Shown here piece by piece: positions 1 through 10,211 of a stretch of DNA of 64,000 bases; positions within the stretch are counted from its first letter, which is position 1; each line of letters begins with the position of its first letter. Source of the DNA: Epiperipatus broadwayi (lineage: Eukaryota; Onychophora; Udeonychophora; Euonychophora; Peripatidae). Made by a program: the position numbers and the translations under genes. The stretch is taken from contig JAQFVV010000050.1 in NCBI GenBank assembly GCA_028023455.1, positions 2,792,626-2,856,625 on the forward strand. The letters are read 5' to 3'. The notes beneath the pieces were generated by a model that saw only the letters and a program-made list of their open reading frames with translations, searched no databases and had not been told where the DNA came from.

Positions 1-960
1 TCCTAACATGCATCTCTCCATACTTTGTTGAATGGTCTGAAGTCCCTGTATTGCTCTTTAGTTAAATGTCCAAGTCTCAGATCCATAAGTAAGAACTGGT
101 AAAACACTTATTAAAAAACCTTCCTTTTCAAACATATAAGTGTGTTTCCTTCTAATATTATGTTATTTCTACCAAAAGTACTTCAGCAAAATATAATTTT
201 ATGATTTCATCCATTATGTTTCCATTTGTCATCTGTGATAGTAAATTGACCAATTTAACTTTTACAAATCCATCATTATTATTCTTTAGTTTCTTCTTCT
301 GAGAAATATCCATTGAACATTTCTTTAGTTTTTTGAACATATATCTTTAGTCCTACTTTTTTATTTTCATCTAATATTTGCAATATTTTTTTGAAATCTT
401 GAAGCACCATTTGCAAAATCCACTACATAATCCAAAAAAGTGTAGATGACAAGTAATTTCTATATACTTTTATTCCTTTAGTTTTTTAATTTTAATTCAT
501 AAAATACATCTTGTAATCTTGCCATAAAAAGTTTAGAATCTCCCTATTTTACAGTCTTACCAATGTTCATCTTATTAATACTATTATGTAATCTAATCAT
601 TGCTGTTTCATTTTTAAATACTTTTCAGAATATGATAATATCTCATGTCTTTCTTTTGAAGATCCAAAGTTTTAATCCTTGTAGAAATGCTTATAGAATC
701 AAATGCTTTTCATAATCTACAAATACAAAGCACAATTCCAACTCAAACTTAATGGTTCTTTCTGTAATTTCTATCAATACTTGGATATGATACATGGTAC
801 TAATACTACTTTTAAATCCATCTTGTTCTTTTTATTGATTAAAACCCAAAGTTTGCTGCAAACAAATTGTATTTATTTTGGTAAAGTTTTGTAAGAAACT
901 GATAAAAGATTGATAGGTCTGTCATTTCTAATATCTTATTTATCATTTTTTTAAAGTATT
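1..960 (-). mobile_element. Decayed RTE-type LINE fragment
   Basis: Read on the minus strand this is the reverse transcriptase and C-terminal part of the same RTE family that is well preserved at 37.9-40.9 kb. Positions 1-110 match its 3'-proximal coding part (the stretch encoding YGSETWTLN). About 400-440 matches the FADD active-site region in damaged form, and 692-720 is antisense to the VDYEKAFDSI motif. There are many indels and no usable reading frame, so it is an old copy. It runs off the window start. Small open frames inside it are not genes. Confidence 0.8.
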
Positions 961-1264
961 AATATTAATACTGTAGTTTTCCAATAAAAAAAAATATATT
1001 ATTTGTTTGTTGTTTTTTAATTGAAATTTTATCTTCATTGTTTTTAAATACTTTTTATATTTATTGATATTAAAGCTTATTATATAACATTTATGTTTAA
1101 AATTGTTGTGGATTTGCAATGTCTGTTCTATCTGCTTTGCAGAATTCTATAACATTTATTGTTTTAGACATATCATGCTGTATTTTTAGACATATTTATT
1201 GAAGTCATACTATACAAGATGTTAAACCTTTAAAAATCTCATGACTATCTTTTCTTTTAATGTC

Positions 1265-1575
1265 ACAAGCTGTTAAAACAGTAGATCTATTGATTATTAT
1301 AACTTACACTAGATGGCACTATTGTTAAAACATGTAAAACTCTCCATGCAATAGTATTAATCAGTACAAGCCAGAGTAATCAATGGATTCCAGAAGGCTT
1401 GTGCATCAAATTGCTTCTAGCTTGTGGCTTTCACAAGTAAGGAGCCTTAGATCTGAGACCACTGCACCTAGATCTTAGGATATAATGACACTACTGTATA
1501 GAGGGTTTTTCCTGTTTTAATAACAGTTATGAGAAAGCATAAGAAATGATGTTTAGTGGTTTAATAACACTATTG
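1265..1575. repeat. Family A repeat fragment, both orientations
   Basis: Shares the family A segments seen best at 3050-3838: the AAAACTCTCC stretch, the segment AGTAATCAATGGATTCCAG and the GGAGCCTTAGATCTGAGA segment. The first half is in minus orientation. A short plus-orientation piece follows from about 1485 (CACTACTGTATAGAGGG to the CATAAGAAAT segment). The hammerhead core is destroyed here (about 1410-1445). Confidence 0.7.
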
Positions 1576-1644
1576 TATGCAGAAAATTGCTATTGTTTTA
1601 TTCTAGATACTGTTAATTTATTTTAATAAAGTGATTCTTAATGT

Positions 1645-1990
1645 CTATTGTAAAAACATTTGAACAGGTTAAAAATTTCCTGCTATACATACATTTATAT
1701 AATAATTGTCCACTCATTAATGAACCCCCAACCTTCACAATTAAGACCAAGGCTTGGAGTAACAAATCACAAAATCACTATACTATTCAAGTTCTTATTG
1801 ATGGAGCCAAAGTTCTTACATTTTTTAATCAAAGCTAACTAGAACTCAATTCCAACAAACTATTGTCTTCATTACAGAAGATTTCTATAAAACATAGATC
1901 ATTCCTGTCCTGTCTGTAACAGACAGGAAGAAACATTCAAACATATGATTCTATCCTGGACAGGCTTGACATCAGTAAGGCTAATGATAG
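1645..1990 (+). pseudogene. LINE ORF2 C-terminal zinc-binding tail, relic
   Basis: The plus strand encodes, across frame breaks, a tail with the spacing of a LINE reverse-transcriptase zinc-binding module: CPVCNRQEETFKHMILSW at about 1896-1952, preceded by a region of the KFLHFLIKAN type. The Cys-x2-Cys, ET-x2-H pattern is seen directly; assignment to a non-RTE LINE follows from the known C-terminal module of L1/Tx1-like elements. Related tails occur at 18190-18507 (minus) and 30382-30806. Broken and not functional. Confidence 0.6.
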
Positions 1991-2513
1991 CCCAAAATAC
2001 TTCAATGGATATTATATTTTTCTTTTTATAAAAATTTGAAGGAAGGAAAACTTCTCTTCCAAAAAAAAAAACCCCCCTTTTTAACACACTCTTTTAAAAA
2101 ACTAGATGTAAGATCACCTTCAATATCCCACAGCCGATGCAAAGGCAATATTCATCAGTACTCTTAAAAAGATTTAAAAAAAGATGAAATTATATCAACA
2201 AAATTCCTTTATGAGAACACTTGAAGTCTATTCAAAATCCACAGCATCCAAACATCCTTATAATCACTCATAGAATGAACTGAACCAGTGTCTTCAAACC
2301 TCATAGAAAATAGAGATCATGTTATTAAAGCAGTTGATTTCCTTGAATAATAAAACACCAATAAACCAACGTTAAAAATGCACTACATAATTCACACTCA
2401 GAGCCTTCTCTAATAAAGTTAATTTGGATTAAAAAAAAAACTGGCCAACTATCCCTTCCCTCTTGTTTTCTCTATATATGTAACCATATTACCTACTTTT
2501 ACTTACAATGTTA
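1991..2513. other. No gene seen
   Basis: AT-rich sequence with no recognisable gene or repeat family. It includes an odd homopolymer string near 2060-2084 (A run, C run, T run). Confidence 0.5.
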
Positions 2514-2532
2514 ACATATATATATATATATA

Positions 2533-2576
<44 letters not shown>
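2514..2576. repeat. (TA)n microsatellite
   Basis: Nearly uninterrupted TA repeat with one GC interruption. Confidence 0.95.
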
Positions 2577-2578
<2 letters not shown>

Positions 2579-2910
2579 GAGTGACTCAGAAGAGTAAATG
2601 TATTTTTTTTTTATCAATAATAAAGTTCTTTTTGAAACTCTATAAAACATTATAAAGCTTTTGAAGTAGCTTAGTCATAGTAGTTCCAAACTTTTATGTC
2701 CTCTAGATCAGTAATTTATACAATATAATTAAGGCCTTCCCATACTACAATCTTTGTTGATATAAAAGCTTATCATTAACAATTTTATCCAAGAAAATAA
2801 TTTTTAAATCAATCAAATAAATTATTGCCAATTGGATTAAATTAATCAAAACTTCTAATTTTAATCACAGCAATAACTTAAAATAATGAATAATAAAATT
2901 ATTAATTAGA

Positions 2911-2911
2911 A

Positions 2912-3003
<92 letters not shown>
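2911..3003. repeat. (AAT)n microsatellite
   Basis: About 30 AAT triplets directly followed by degenerate AAC/AGT triplets up to 3050, where family A begins. Confidence 0.95.
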
Positions 3004-3005
<2 letters not shown>

Positions 3006-3213
3006 TAGTAGGAGTAGTAATAACAGCAACAATAACAATAATAATAATAACCAATAAACATCACATGATCACTATTTCTTATGCTTGCTCATAACTGTTA
3101 TTGCAACAGGCAAAACTGTCTATATGTATTGCCACTCAGTGCAAGCCAGAATAATCAATGGATGTCAGAAGGCTTGTGCATAAAATCCTCATCTAGTGCC
3201 TACTCATCCAATA

Positions 3214-3255
3214 TCCCCAGACTAGTTTCTGGCTTGTGGCCTTCATCAGTGAGGA
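3214..3255 (-). ncRNA. Type I hammerhead ribozyme, family A copy 1
   Basis: Minus strand, in order: helix I strand UCCUCA (3255-3250), core CUGAUGA, helix II GGC/GCC with loop CACAA (flanked by an A-A mismatch next to the core), GAAA, CUAG, then UC and helix I strand UGGGGA (3219-3214). The two helix I strands pair over six positions with one G-U. Predicted cleavage follows C at 3220. Helix III is the palindrome ACUAGU, too short for a good hairpin but able to pair between two molecules, as known for PLE and retrozyme hammerheads. All invariant core bases are present. Confidence 0.82.
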
Positions 3256-3662
3256 GCCTTAGATCTGAGAGCAATGCACCTAGATTTTAGGATATAATGC
3301 AACCCTCCAGCAGCAACCTTTTATCTCTATTTAACTACAAAACTATGAGTCTTAAATTGAAAACACCATAATATTTTCAATCCAAACTCATTAGCTTATA
3401 TAGTCATATAGTTCTGAACTCAGTTAAGTATATTTTGGTGGCTTTGGTTCATTAATAACCATAGACACCACTATTTTATTAGGCTGGATTGGTTTTAAGC
3501 CAATAAACATCACATGATCACTATTTCTTATGCTTGCTCATAATTGTCATTAATACAGGCAAAACTCTCTATATGTATTGACACTCAATACAAGCCAGAG
3601 TCAATCAATGGATTCCAGAAGGCTTGTGCATAAAATCCCCACCTAGTGCCTACTCATCCAAT

Positions 3663-3706
3663 ATCCCAAGACTAGTTTCTGGCTTGTGGACTTCGTCAGT
3701 GAGGAT
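3663..3706 (-). ncRNA. Type I hammerhead motif, family A copy 2
   Basis: Second motif of the tandem pair. The core is CUGACGA, which is allowed because position 7 is variable; GAAA, CUAG and UC are intact. Helix I pairs AUCCUCA with UUGGGAU with one mismatch. Helix II has lost one pair compared with copy 1, so activity is less certain. Confidence 0.65.
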
Positions 3707-3838
3707 TCTTAGATTTAAGAGCACTGCACTTAGATCTTAGGATCCAATGCAACCCTCCAGAACCCACCTTTTATCTCCATTTAACTACAAAACTATGAGT
3801 CTTAAATTGAAAACATCATAATATTTTCAATCCAAATG

Positions 3839-3975
3839 CCACAAGCCAGAAACTAGTCTGGGGATATTGGATGAGTAGGCACTAAATGGGGATTTTATGC
3901 ACAAGCCTTCTGGCATCTATTGATTACTCTAGATTGCACTGAGTGGCAATATGTATAGAGAGTTTTGCCTGTTTT
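3839..3975 (+). repeat. Family A fragment in inverted orientation
   Basis: Begins inside the ribozyme motif (CCACAAGCCAGAAACTAGTC) and continues through the TGGATGAGTAGGCACTA and TTTTGCCTGTTTTAA segments. It abuts the minus-strand pair and has lost the CUGANGA half of the hammerhead. Confidence 0.8.
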
Positions 3976-4034
3976 AAGAATAATAATAATGATAATGATG
4001 ATGATGGTGATAATGATGATAAATGATGATGATG
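3976..4034. repeat. Degenerate AAT/GAT triplet repeat
   Basis: AAT triplets shading into GAT triplets between the family A fragment and the tRNA-like sequence. Confidence 0.85.
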
Positions 4035-4118
4035 ACTCATAAGAAGTTCAAATGGTAGGATTCTAGGATCTTCTGATCACATGTCAGATGCTCAATCACT
4101 ATGCCAAACCCATAGCAT
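4035..4118 (-). repeat. tRNA-like SINE head, degenerate
   Basis: The minus strand has a good RNA polymerase III A-box-like stretch, TGGCATAGTGATTGAGC (4106-4090). About 30 bases downstream is a decayed B-box region (4063-4047). A GAT-rich tail follows on the same strand. No target-site duplication was found. A degenerate tRNA-derived SINE is the best reading; a tRNA pseudogene is the alternative. Confidence 0.45.
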
Positions 4119-5183
4119 TTCAATAATAATAATTTTGACTAGTTAAAAATATCGGTTACTATTTCTATAGTAACAATATTTAAATTGTTATTTATAGCGT
4201 TGTAAATTGTAATAAATGCTAAATAAACACATATGTATGCACACATATGTATGTATGGTAATACCAAATATTCCAATCATTAATATTATTTTTATTAATT
4301 ATATACAGATCAATATTGTTTTAAAATATATTAATAATTAAATGTTAAATGTGTATATATAACATTAAAATAAAATATTTCAATATCTTTATCTTAGAAA
4401 TCAAATTACTATTTTTCTTAAATAATAAAAGTTTTTAAAATACAGAAACACCCAATCTCTAAAAATCTTGCTTCTTTCTTGTGTCTTCTTTAAATAGAAA
4501 TATTTTTTTTTACATGTACATAATCATAACTATTTTATAGTCTAGAAAGCAACTATCTATCACATATACCTTGTCACATATTTCACAATAATTTTAATAT
4601 TTTACATCAAAATTTAGGATTTCATTTCTCATGTGTAAAGTTGTATTTGAGCTCCAAATTGTGCAGTTGTTTTATAGTAGTGGCCACTGGAACTCATTCA
4701 TCAGCAGGCTCTAGACTTCAGATATAACTGGACTTTGTCTGAACTAGTAAATATATCAAAACTGATTACTTTGGTCATCTGGTTATCAGCTAATTGTAAC
4801 AGATCTACATCTCTAATAGTCTTTCTACGAGTAACAGTTGATGATGGTTTATATTTATTAGTTAATAATATCAGTTGGATGCTACCTATATTCTAAATAA
4901 TATGACTATTAGCATCACCTAATTCACCTAAAATCCACATCATTATCTATAATATACCAATTTGAACCCCAATGATGTGATACCTCTTACACTACATTAT
5001 CTCTTGAACAGTCTATAGAATAAAATAGTTCTAAAAGCATGTTGAATATTAGTAATGCAATCAATTTAGCAAATATAAAGTTTAGCTATTTGTAATACAA
5101 AAATGAGCATTTTCATTTTACATGAAAATGAAATAACCTAATTATTTCTGTGTTAACGTTTATGCATTTATATTATATACAAC
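4119..5183. other. No gene seen
   Basis: About 1 kb of AT-rich sequence without a coding remnant or repeat that I recognise. Confidence 0.5.
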
Positions 5184-5368
5184 TATAATCCCATAAATAT
5201 AGCTTTACTTCTCACTATATGTAAAATATATCATTGTTAATTAGAGAAGATATTAATTAGTATTAAAGTTTATCAGCTTAACGTTTTCGAGGATCCATGC
5301 CTCATATTCATAGCCTTCATAAAATGTATAATAAAATATGCAAATACAAATATTCAAATAAGCTAGTG

Positions 5369-5613
5369 TTATGTAGCCCATTTCTTCGAAATCTCGAAGC
5401 AAGTATCATTTCTATTAATGGCATGGATGTTTCCATTGATGTAAAATGCCTCCTTTATTTTTCTTTTGTGATCATTTGATTCTGAGCACAATATTATGAG
5501 ATTGGCGGGTGTGAAGTTGTGCCCAGATTGTTTAGCATGCTCCAAGAATACAGAGAACGTGTTGCTGTTTTTCTGAGCTCTGTTAAATGTGTAAATATGT
5601 TGACCCAGTTGAT
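5369..5613 (-). pseudogene. PLE GIY-YIG domain, left arm
   Basis: Inverted partner of the right-arm domain. It encodes the distal part from TRLGQH-like sequence through the AKQSGHNFTPAN motif to ISKKW. It lacks the VYS/IYYGET half and cannot make a complete nuclease domain. Confidence 0.75.
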
Positions 5614-5631
5614 TGATCATTCACCCCACAT

Positions 5632-5952
5632 GTGGTGTACTCTATTGCCTGCCCTCAGGCTGGATGCCATGCTATATATTATGGTGAAACGAAAGCTACA
5701 ATCAATACTAGACTGGGTCAACATATTTACACATTTAACAGAGCTCAGAAAAACAGCAACACATCCTCTGTATTCTTGGAGCATGCTAAACAATCTGGGC
5801 ACAACTTCACACCCGCCAATCCCATAATATTGTGCTCAGAATCAAATAATCACAAAAGAAAAATAAAGGAGGCATTTTACATCAATGGAAACATCCATGC
5901 CATTAATAGAAAGGATACTTGCTTCGAGATTTCGAAGAAATGGGCTATGTAA
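5632..5952 (+). pseudogene. PLE GIY-YIG endonuclease domain, right arm
   Basis: A 106-residue open frame covering the C-terminal GIY-YIG endonuclease of a Penelope-like element. Visible are VYS then ACPQAGC (Cys pair), IYYGET (the YIG-like motif), the conserved Arg in NTRLGQH, EHAKQSGH, a candidate catalytic Glu in ILCSES, and INRKD followed by FEISKKW. The reverse transcriptase is missing, so this is a 5'-truncated fragment whose start Met is just the first in frame. In PLEs this domain nicks target DNA for priming. Closest relative here: 10345-10713. Confidence 0.8.
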
Positions 5953-6111
5953 CACTAGCTTATTTGAATATTTGTATTTGCATATTTTATTATACATTTT
6001 ATGAAGGCTAAGAATATGAGGCATGGATCCTCGAAAACGTTAAGCCGATAAACTTTAATACTAATTAATATCTTCTCTAATTAACAATTATATAATCCCA
6101 TAAGATAGCTT

Positions 6112-6660
6112 ATCACATTTGAATAATCCCAAATGTGTAATAATAGTTAATAATTCTGCCATTCTATCCATTATTGGCGTTTGGTGGAAAGTAGACTTTA
6201 AATCAATCTTCATGCAGCCATGGTAATACTTTGGTCATACTTAAAACAGGATAAGCTCTATTATTAACATACCTGTTATGTGTCATCTGGTAGTCTTATG
6301 ATAGATGAAAGGGTCTATATGGCTTCATTATAACTACAATTGGTGTAGCCTTTTAGTGTTGACACATTTTTATTAACTATATCAGTAATAGTCTATTTAG
6401 GCCTGGACTTTAAAGCAAATGGGTCTATATGAGGTTTATACTTTACATGACGGGCACCTTTCATGAGATCAATATTGACTGGACATGTTATTAATTGAGC
6501 TGATCTTGATTTGAACACGCATGGGTACTTATTACAGATTTCTAATTCCAGTAGCATTCTTGATAATATTGATGCAAATTCCTAATGGGCTTAAGAAGTT
6601 TCTACCCACTCTAGGATTAAAGTTTCTTTTTACTATACCACAGCAGTATATATTTTTGAA
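6112..6660 (-). pseudogene. Gypsy-like LTR retrotransposon pol relic
   Basis: Minus-strand frames, broken by shifts and stops, resemble the start of a Gypsy-type reverse transcriptase: a KGARHVKYKPHIDPFAL segment (like the GAKPKF-x-RPVPFAL region), then PIVVIMKP, then YPVLSMTKVLPWLH, then KIDLKSTFHQTP (like KIDLKSAFHQIP). The order and spacing fit Gypsy pol; no LTRs were recognised. Heavily decayed. Assignment rests on motif recall without a profile search. Confidence 0.55.
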
Positions 6661-7373
6661 TTTGAATTCTACTATTATTTCTCAGTAATTTTTTTATATA
6701 GATGACTAATGTTTGAGTAGATCAAGGTATCTTGAATTGAATTTTCTGGTTGATCAAATCTGATAAATTGTCCTAATGTCAATGAATTTATTCTTATGCT
6801 TTTTGTGGTTTCTTCTTCAGATTATAGTAATAATTTTATTCTTTTTTTATATTTACAGTTTGGCTGATAGATCTTTAATATTTGGTTAGTCTTGTCATAA
6901 GAAAGACCAGAAAGTTTAAAATAACTGGATCACACTTCATAAGATCAGTCAGGCTGCACAATTGATACACTATTGAAAATTAAGGCTTTTTATCTCAATG
7001 GCTATCATAATGTATTGGATTTTTAATAGTGCCTGGTACAATAAAATTTTGTCTTCTATGTCGATAACCATGATCTTTTACTTGATGGCCATTATCTCAT
7101 GAATTACCACATAAAATTCATTGAATCATATTTTTTAAAAACACAGCCTACATGAATTTTGATATACAAGCTTAAAGTTATGAAATGCTAATGATTTTCA
7201 ATAATTTTAAACTTCATGTGACATCAATAAAGGTAAACATTTAACAATATTTAAGTGCATCTGCCATAATTAAAACTATGCTAATTAAAACATATTGTTG
7301 GACAGTTGAAATCTGAAACTAGATTCCAAAACATTGTAAAGGATCTAGAAAATGACCAAATATGATCTGCATA
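6661..7373. other. No clear gene; possible continuation of the Gypsy relic
   Basis: Nothing recognisable. The region upstream (higher coordinates) of the pol relic could be decayed gag or protease, but I see no zinc knuckle or protease motif. Confidence 0.4.
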
Positions 7374-7486
7374 GATGAAGTAAGGAAGTGTTCTGGAGTG
7401 ATGTTTAGAAGAGAGGTGATTGGACTTGGGGAGACCTTCATCGTGCACTGGATCAATACTGGTTGAATATGATGATGATGATGAAT
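7374..7486 (+). mobile_element. RTE LINE 3' tail fragment
   Basis: Matches the last about 100 bp of the RTE at 37.9-40.9 kb: GGGGAGACCTTCATC, the ACTGGATCAATACTGGTTGA end, then the typical GATGATGATGAA tail. Strongly 5' truncated. Confidence 0.8.
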
Positions 7487-8200
7487 TAAAAGTACTTGTT
7501 TTTCCTACTGATTAAGATTAATATTTACTTAAATATTTTTCTTTATAAATTCTGTTACATTATAAAAATTTTTTCACTATGTATAAAATTAATTTCACAC
7601 ACATTTTGGGTTCAAATCTTGATTTATTTTATGAACCATTTTTTATTTCAATTTTCTTCCTAAATTGTCATTGTCAAGTATTATCCTTTTGAAATTTTAT
7701 ATATATTGAAATTATTAGGCATATTTGGAAATAATATATTAGAATACTTATTAATAATGAGATAATTAATGAAGTATAGATTTTATTAAATAGAAATACA
7801 GACTTTAATCCATTTTAAAATAAAAAAACTGTAAGAACATTATTTAAAATAAAAATCACTTTCTTTCTTAACAATTATAATCCATTTTAATTCTACAGAC
7901 TTAAAATTTCATTTTATGTCTTTATATTTTTAATATTAATACAAATTTTGTAATTTTTAAATAATTTTCAGACAAATATTTTCAATAACTTTTGAATAAT
8001 GAAGTAGTCATTTGTATCTATATCTTAAAATTTCAATTGTTAAGACGTGATCAAATGTAGCAGCACAATTCATTTCATGACATAACCCCTAACTAAAATG
8101 CTAAAATCATGGTCATAGTGTTGACATTTTAACCTAGACTGAATATTTTTTTAAATCTATTCTTTAGTTTTTTCTCTTATTTTGGAAATATATATTATGT
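7487..8200. other. No gene seen
   Basis: AT-rich sequence without recognisable content. Confidence 0.5.
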
Positions 8201-8650
8201 CATCTAACATCACATGACGACCATTTCTTATGTTTACTCATAACTGTTATTAAAACAGCCAAAACTTTTCATACAGTAGTGCCACTCAGTGCAAGCCAGA
8301 GTAATCAATGAATGCTAGAAGATTTGTGCATAAAATAGAATAGTGGTGGCTATGGTTACTGGAGAACCAAAGACACCAAAATGTATGGGGACTGAACTGA
8401 GTTCAGACTTATATGACTATATAAGCTAATGAGCTTGGATTGAAAATATTTTTGTGTTTTCAAATTTTATTCTCATAGTTCTTTAGTTGAGATCCAAATG
8501 AAAACCACAAGCTAGAAACTAGTCTGGGGATATTGGATGAGTAGGCACTAGATAGGGATTTTATGCACAAGCCTTCTGGCATACCTTGATTACTCTGTCA
8601 TGCATTGAGTGGCACTACTGTATGGAGGGTTTTGCCTGTTTTAATATATA
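8201..8650. repeat. Family A repeat, rearranged inverted copies
   Basis: 8205-8337 is family A in minus orientation (ending at TTGTGCATAAAA). It is joined to a plus-orientation copy from 8338 (the GTGGTGGCTATGG and GAACTGAGTTCAGA segments) through 8645. In the plus copy the hammerhead 3' half (GAAACTAGTC then TGGGGATA) is intact at about 8513-8533, but a deletion removed the CUGANGA half, so no ribozyme is expected. Confidence 0.75.
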
Positions 8651-9154
8651 TTATGCTTTTATCTAAATTTTGTCCTATTTACAGAGATACGGTCTTTTTT
8701 GTCTATTGAGAGAAAAGCTATTCTTGTTCAAGAAAAAAACAAAGCAATAATTTTATTGAAATATAAAAGGTCTATATACATTTCAGCTTTCAGAACCATT
8801 ATCAAATGTCTGACTTACCCATGCCAATCAGCACCTTCCCTGAAATTGAAAACACTACTACAAAAAGACATACTACAGAATAACCATGACAACTTATGGA
8901 CTAAACAGTTTTATCTACAACTAATAAGTCTGTAAAAAGTCAAAAATTTTTCTAATAATTTAAGGAATATTAAAATGTCAGGCCCAGGAGATCGCATCTG
9001 GTGCAATCCAAATAACCCTTTTCTTAAATGCTGTAATCTTTTCAATATGTTTTATGATTATTTGGAGCCAAATATTATATTATATTACTAAATAATTGAA
9101 GTGTTCATCATCCTACCACAATCCTCAACTCTGTAATAACTCTGAAAATGTCTA
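8651..9154. other. No assignable gene
   Basis: An open stretch at 8699-8935 (78 codons, plus) is not recognised. Its position among LINE debris and its composition suggest a decayed LINE segment, but no motif supports this. Confidence 0.35.
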
Positions 9155-9372
9155 CACAGAATGTTCTTCTCTTCAGATTTCATCAGTCCATCACTTTTTT
9201 CTCACTGCCCACTGCAGGATGAAGATATCTCCAAGTTCAATCCATTTTCTATGATCTCTAGCCTCTATTTTCCATATCACACCAGCACACTTTCATATTT
9301 CACCCATTCACCTCTCTTGTGGTCTCTCTCTAGGTCTTTTGTAATCTCATAGAATTCAGTTTAAGATTTTGA
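9155..9372 (-). mobile_element. RTE LINE 3' coding relic
   Basis: The minus strand encodes a decayed version of the RTE C-terminus: CAGVIWKIEARDHRKWIELG then IFILQW, parallel to the CAGVLWRREAKDRRRWIKLG of the 48.9-51.5 kb copy. Upstream bases match the NWIPRDCKRPR-coding region in a shifted frame. Confidence 0.7.
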
Positions 9373-9823
9373 CTGTCCATCTACTATCATATCTTTTAAC
9401 AATATTTACAGTCTAATTCCACTATCATTTTATAATTATAATTATAGATTTGAAAAATATAGGATATTTTTAGATAAACTTAAAATTTTCATTTTATCAT
9501 ATGTCCTAGAAATGTATAAATAAAGATATCTGGGGAAAAAAAGGGAAGATGGATTCCTTATTGAAATGATATTGTTTAGTTGACCCAAGTCACAATCTCT
9601 TGTACGTGCCTTATATCAATTTAATTTCAATTTGATTTACAATTTTTTATTTTTATTCTTTCCTATTGCTACATGGACATTATTTTCATTATGTTGATGA
9701 TTATTACTGAAAAATCCGAGGTTCAAATCCCTCAAATTGCATTTTATGAAATATTCAGTATAAGAAAATTACATACTGCCTTAGAATTAACAATCACAAA
9801 TCATATTAAAGCTTATTATATCA

Positions 9824-9861
<38 letters not shown>

Positions 9862-10008
9862 TCCAGTTAAAGATTAAAATATTTCCTTTTTAATTAAACA
9901 TAAAAACCTGGAATAGTTAATATACTTTATCGCATTTTTTCCCTCAATTTTTTTAGAAATATTTACAATACCCTATGCCAAGAATTTTTGAAATGTAGAC
10001 AATTGAAT
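9373..10008. other. No gene; short TA microsatellite
   Basis: Contains a (TA)n run at 9829-9857. GAGGTTCAAATCCCTC near 9718 resembles an isolated B box but has no A box, so no tRNA or SINE is called. Confidence 0.5.
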
Positions 10009-10052
10009 CCCAAGATGTGTATTTCATACAGAACTTGCTCTCATCAGTTGGC
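10009..10052 (-). ncRNA. Hammerhead-like motif, family E
   Basis: Minus strand: helix I strand GCCAA, core CUGAUGA, a 15-base helix II segment, GAAA, then UACACA, UC and UUGGG. Core and cleavage bases are intact and helix I pairs over four positions, but helix II (GAGC opposite GUAU) is poorly paired. Better helix II pairing in the relative at 58092-58135 suggests this one has decayed. The surrounding repeat is not well delimited. Confidence 0.45.
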
Positions 10053-10211
10053 ACAGATTTCAGTCTTTTACATGCGTCTTCACTGATTTTTCAGCATTTG
10101 CCAATATTGTATTAATATTATTTGATTTACAATTGTCTAACTTTTAGCATTTACAACTTTGACACCGCCAGCTTTTGATAGATACATTAACAAAAAAAAA
10201 CACATTTATAA

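Larger units (their letters stand above)
3050..3838 (-). mobile_element. Family A hammerhead repeat, head-to-tail pair
   Basis: Two copies of the same unit lie head to tail. The start segment CCAATAAACATCACATGATC occurs at 3051 and 3500 (449 bp apart), and the two predicted ribozyme cleavage positions (3220/3219 and 3670/3669, minus strand) are 450 bp apart. The second unit is incomplete and meets an inverted partial copy at 3839. The units have no coding capacity. Tandem units of a few hundred bp, each with a type I hammerhead, match animal retrozymes and PLE terminal repeats; movement through circular RNA is inferred. Confidence 0.75.
5184..6111. mobile_element. Palindromic Penelope-like element insertion
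   Basis: Two inverted copies of the 3' end of a PLE: the left arm (about 5230-5613) reads on the minus strand and the right arm (about 5714-6090) on the plus strand, with about 100 bp between them belonging only to the right copy. The outer ends of both arms share the same sequence (ACGTTTTCGAGGATCC and beyond). The flanks 5184-5205 and 6091-6111 are near-identical direct repeats of about 21 bp (TATAATCCCATAA then ATAGCTT), which I read as the target-site duplication. The palindrome would then be one insertion event. Confidence 0.75.

Noticed and set aside
8699-8935. 78-residue open frame
   Set aside because: No motif and no similarity that I recognise; lies among LINE debris and was not called as a gene.
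9715-9735. B-box-like GAGGTTCAAATCCCTC
   Set aside because: No A box or tRNA-like fold around it; the similar isolated match near 35078-35094 (GAGTTCGATCCCTG) was rejected for the same reason.
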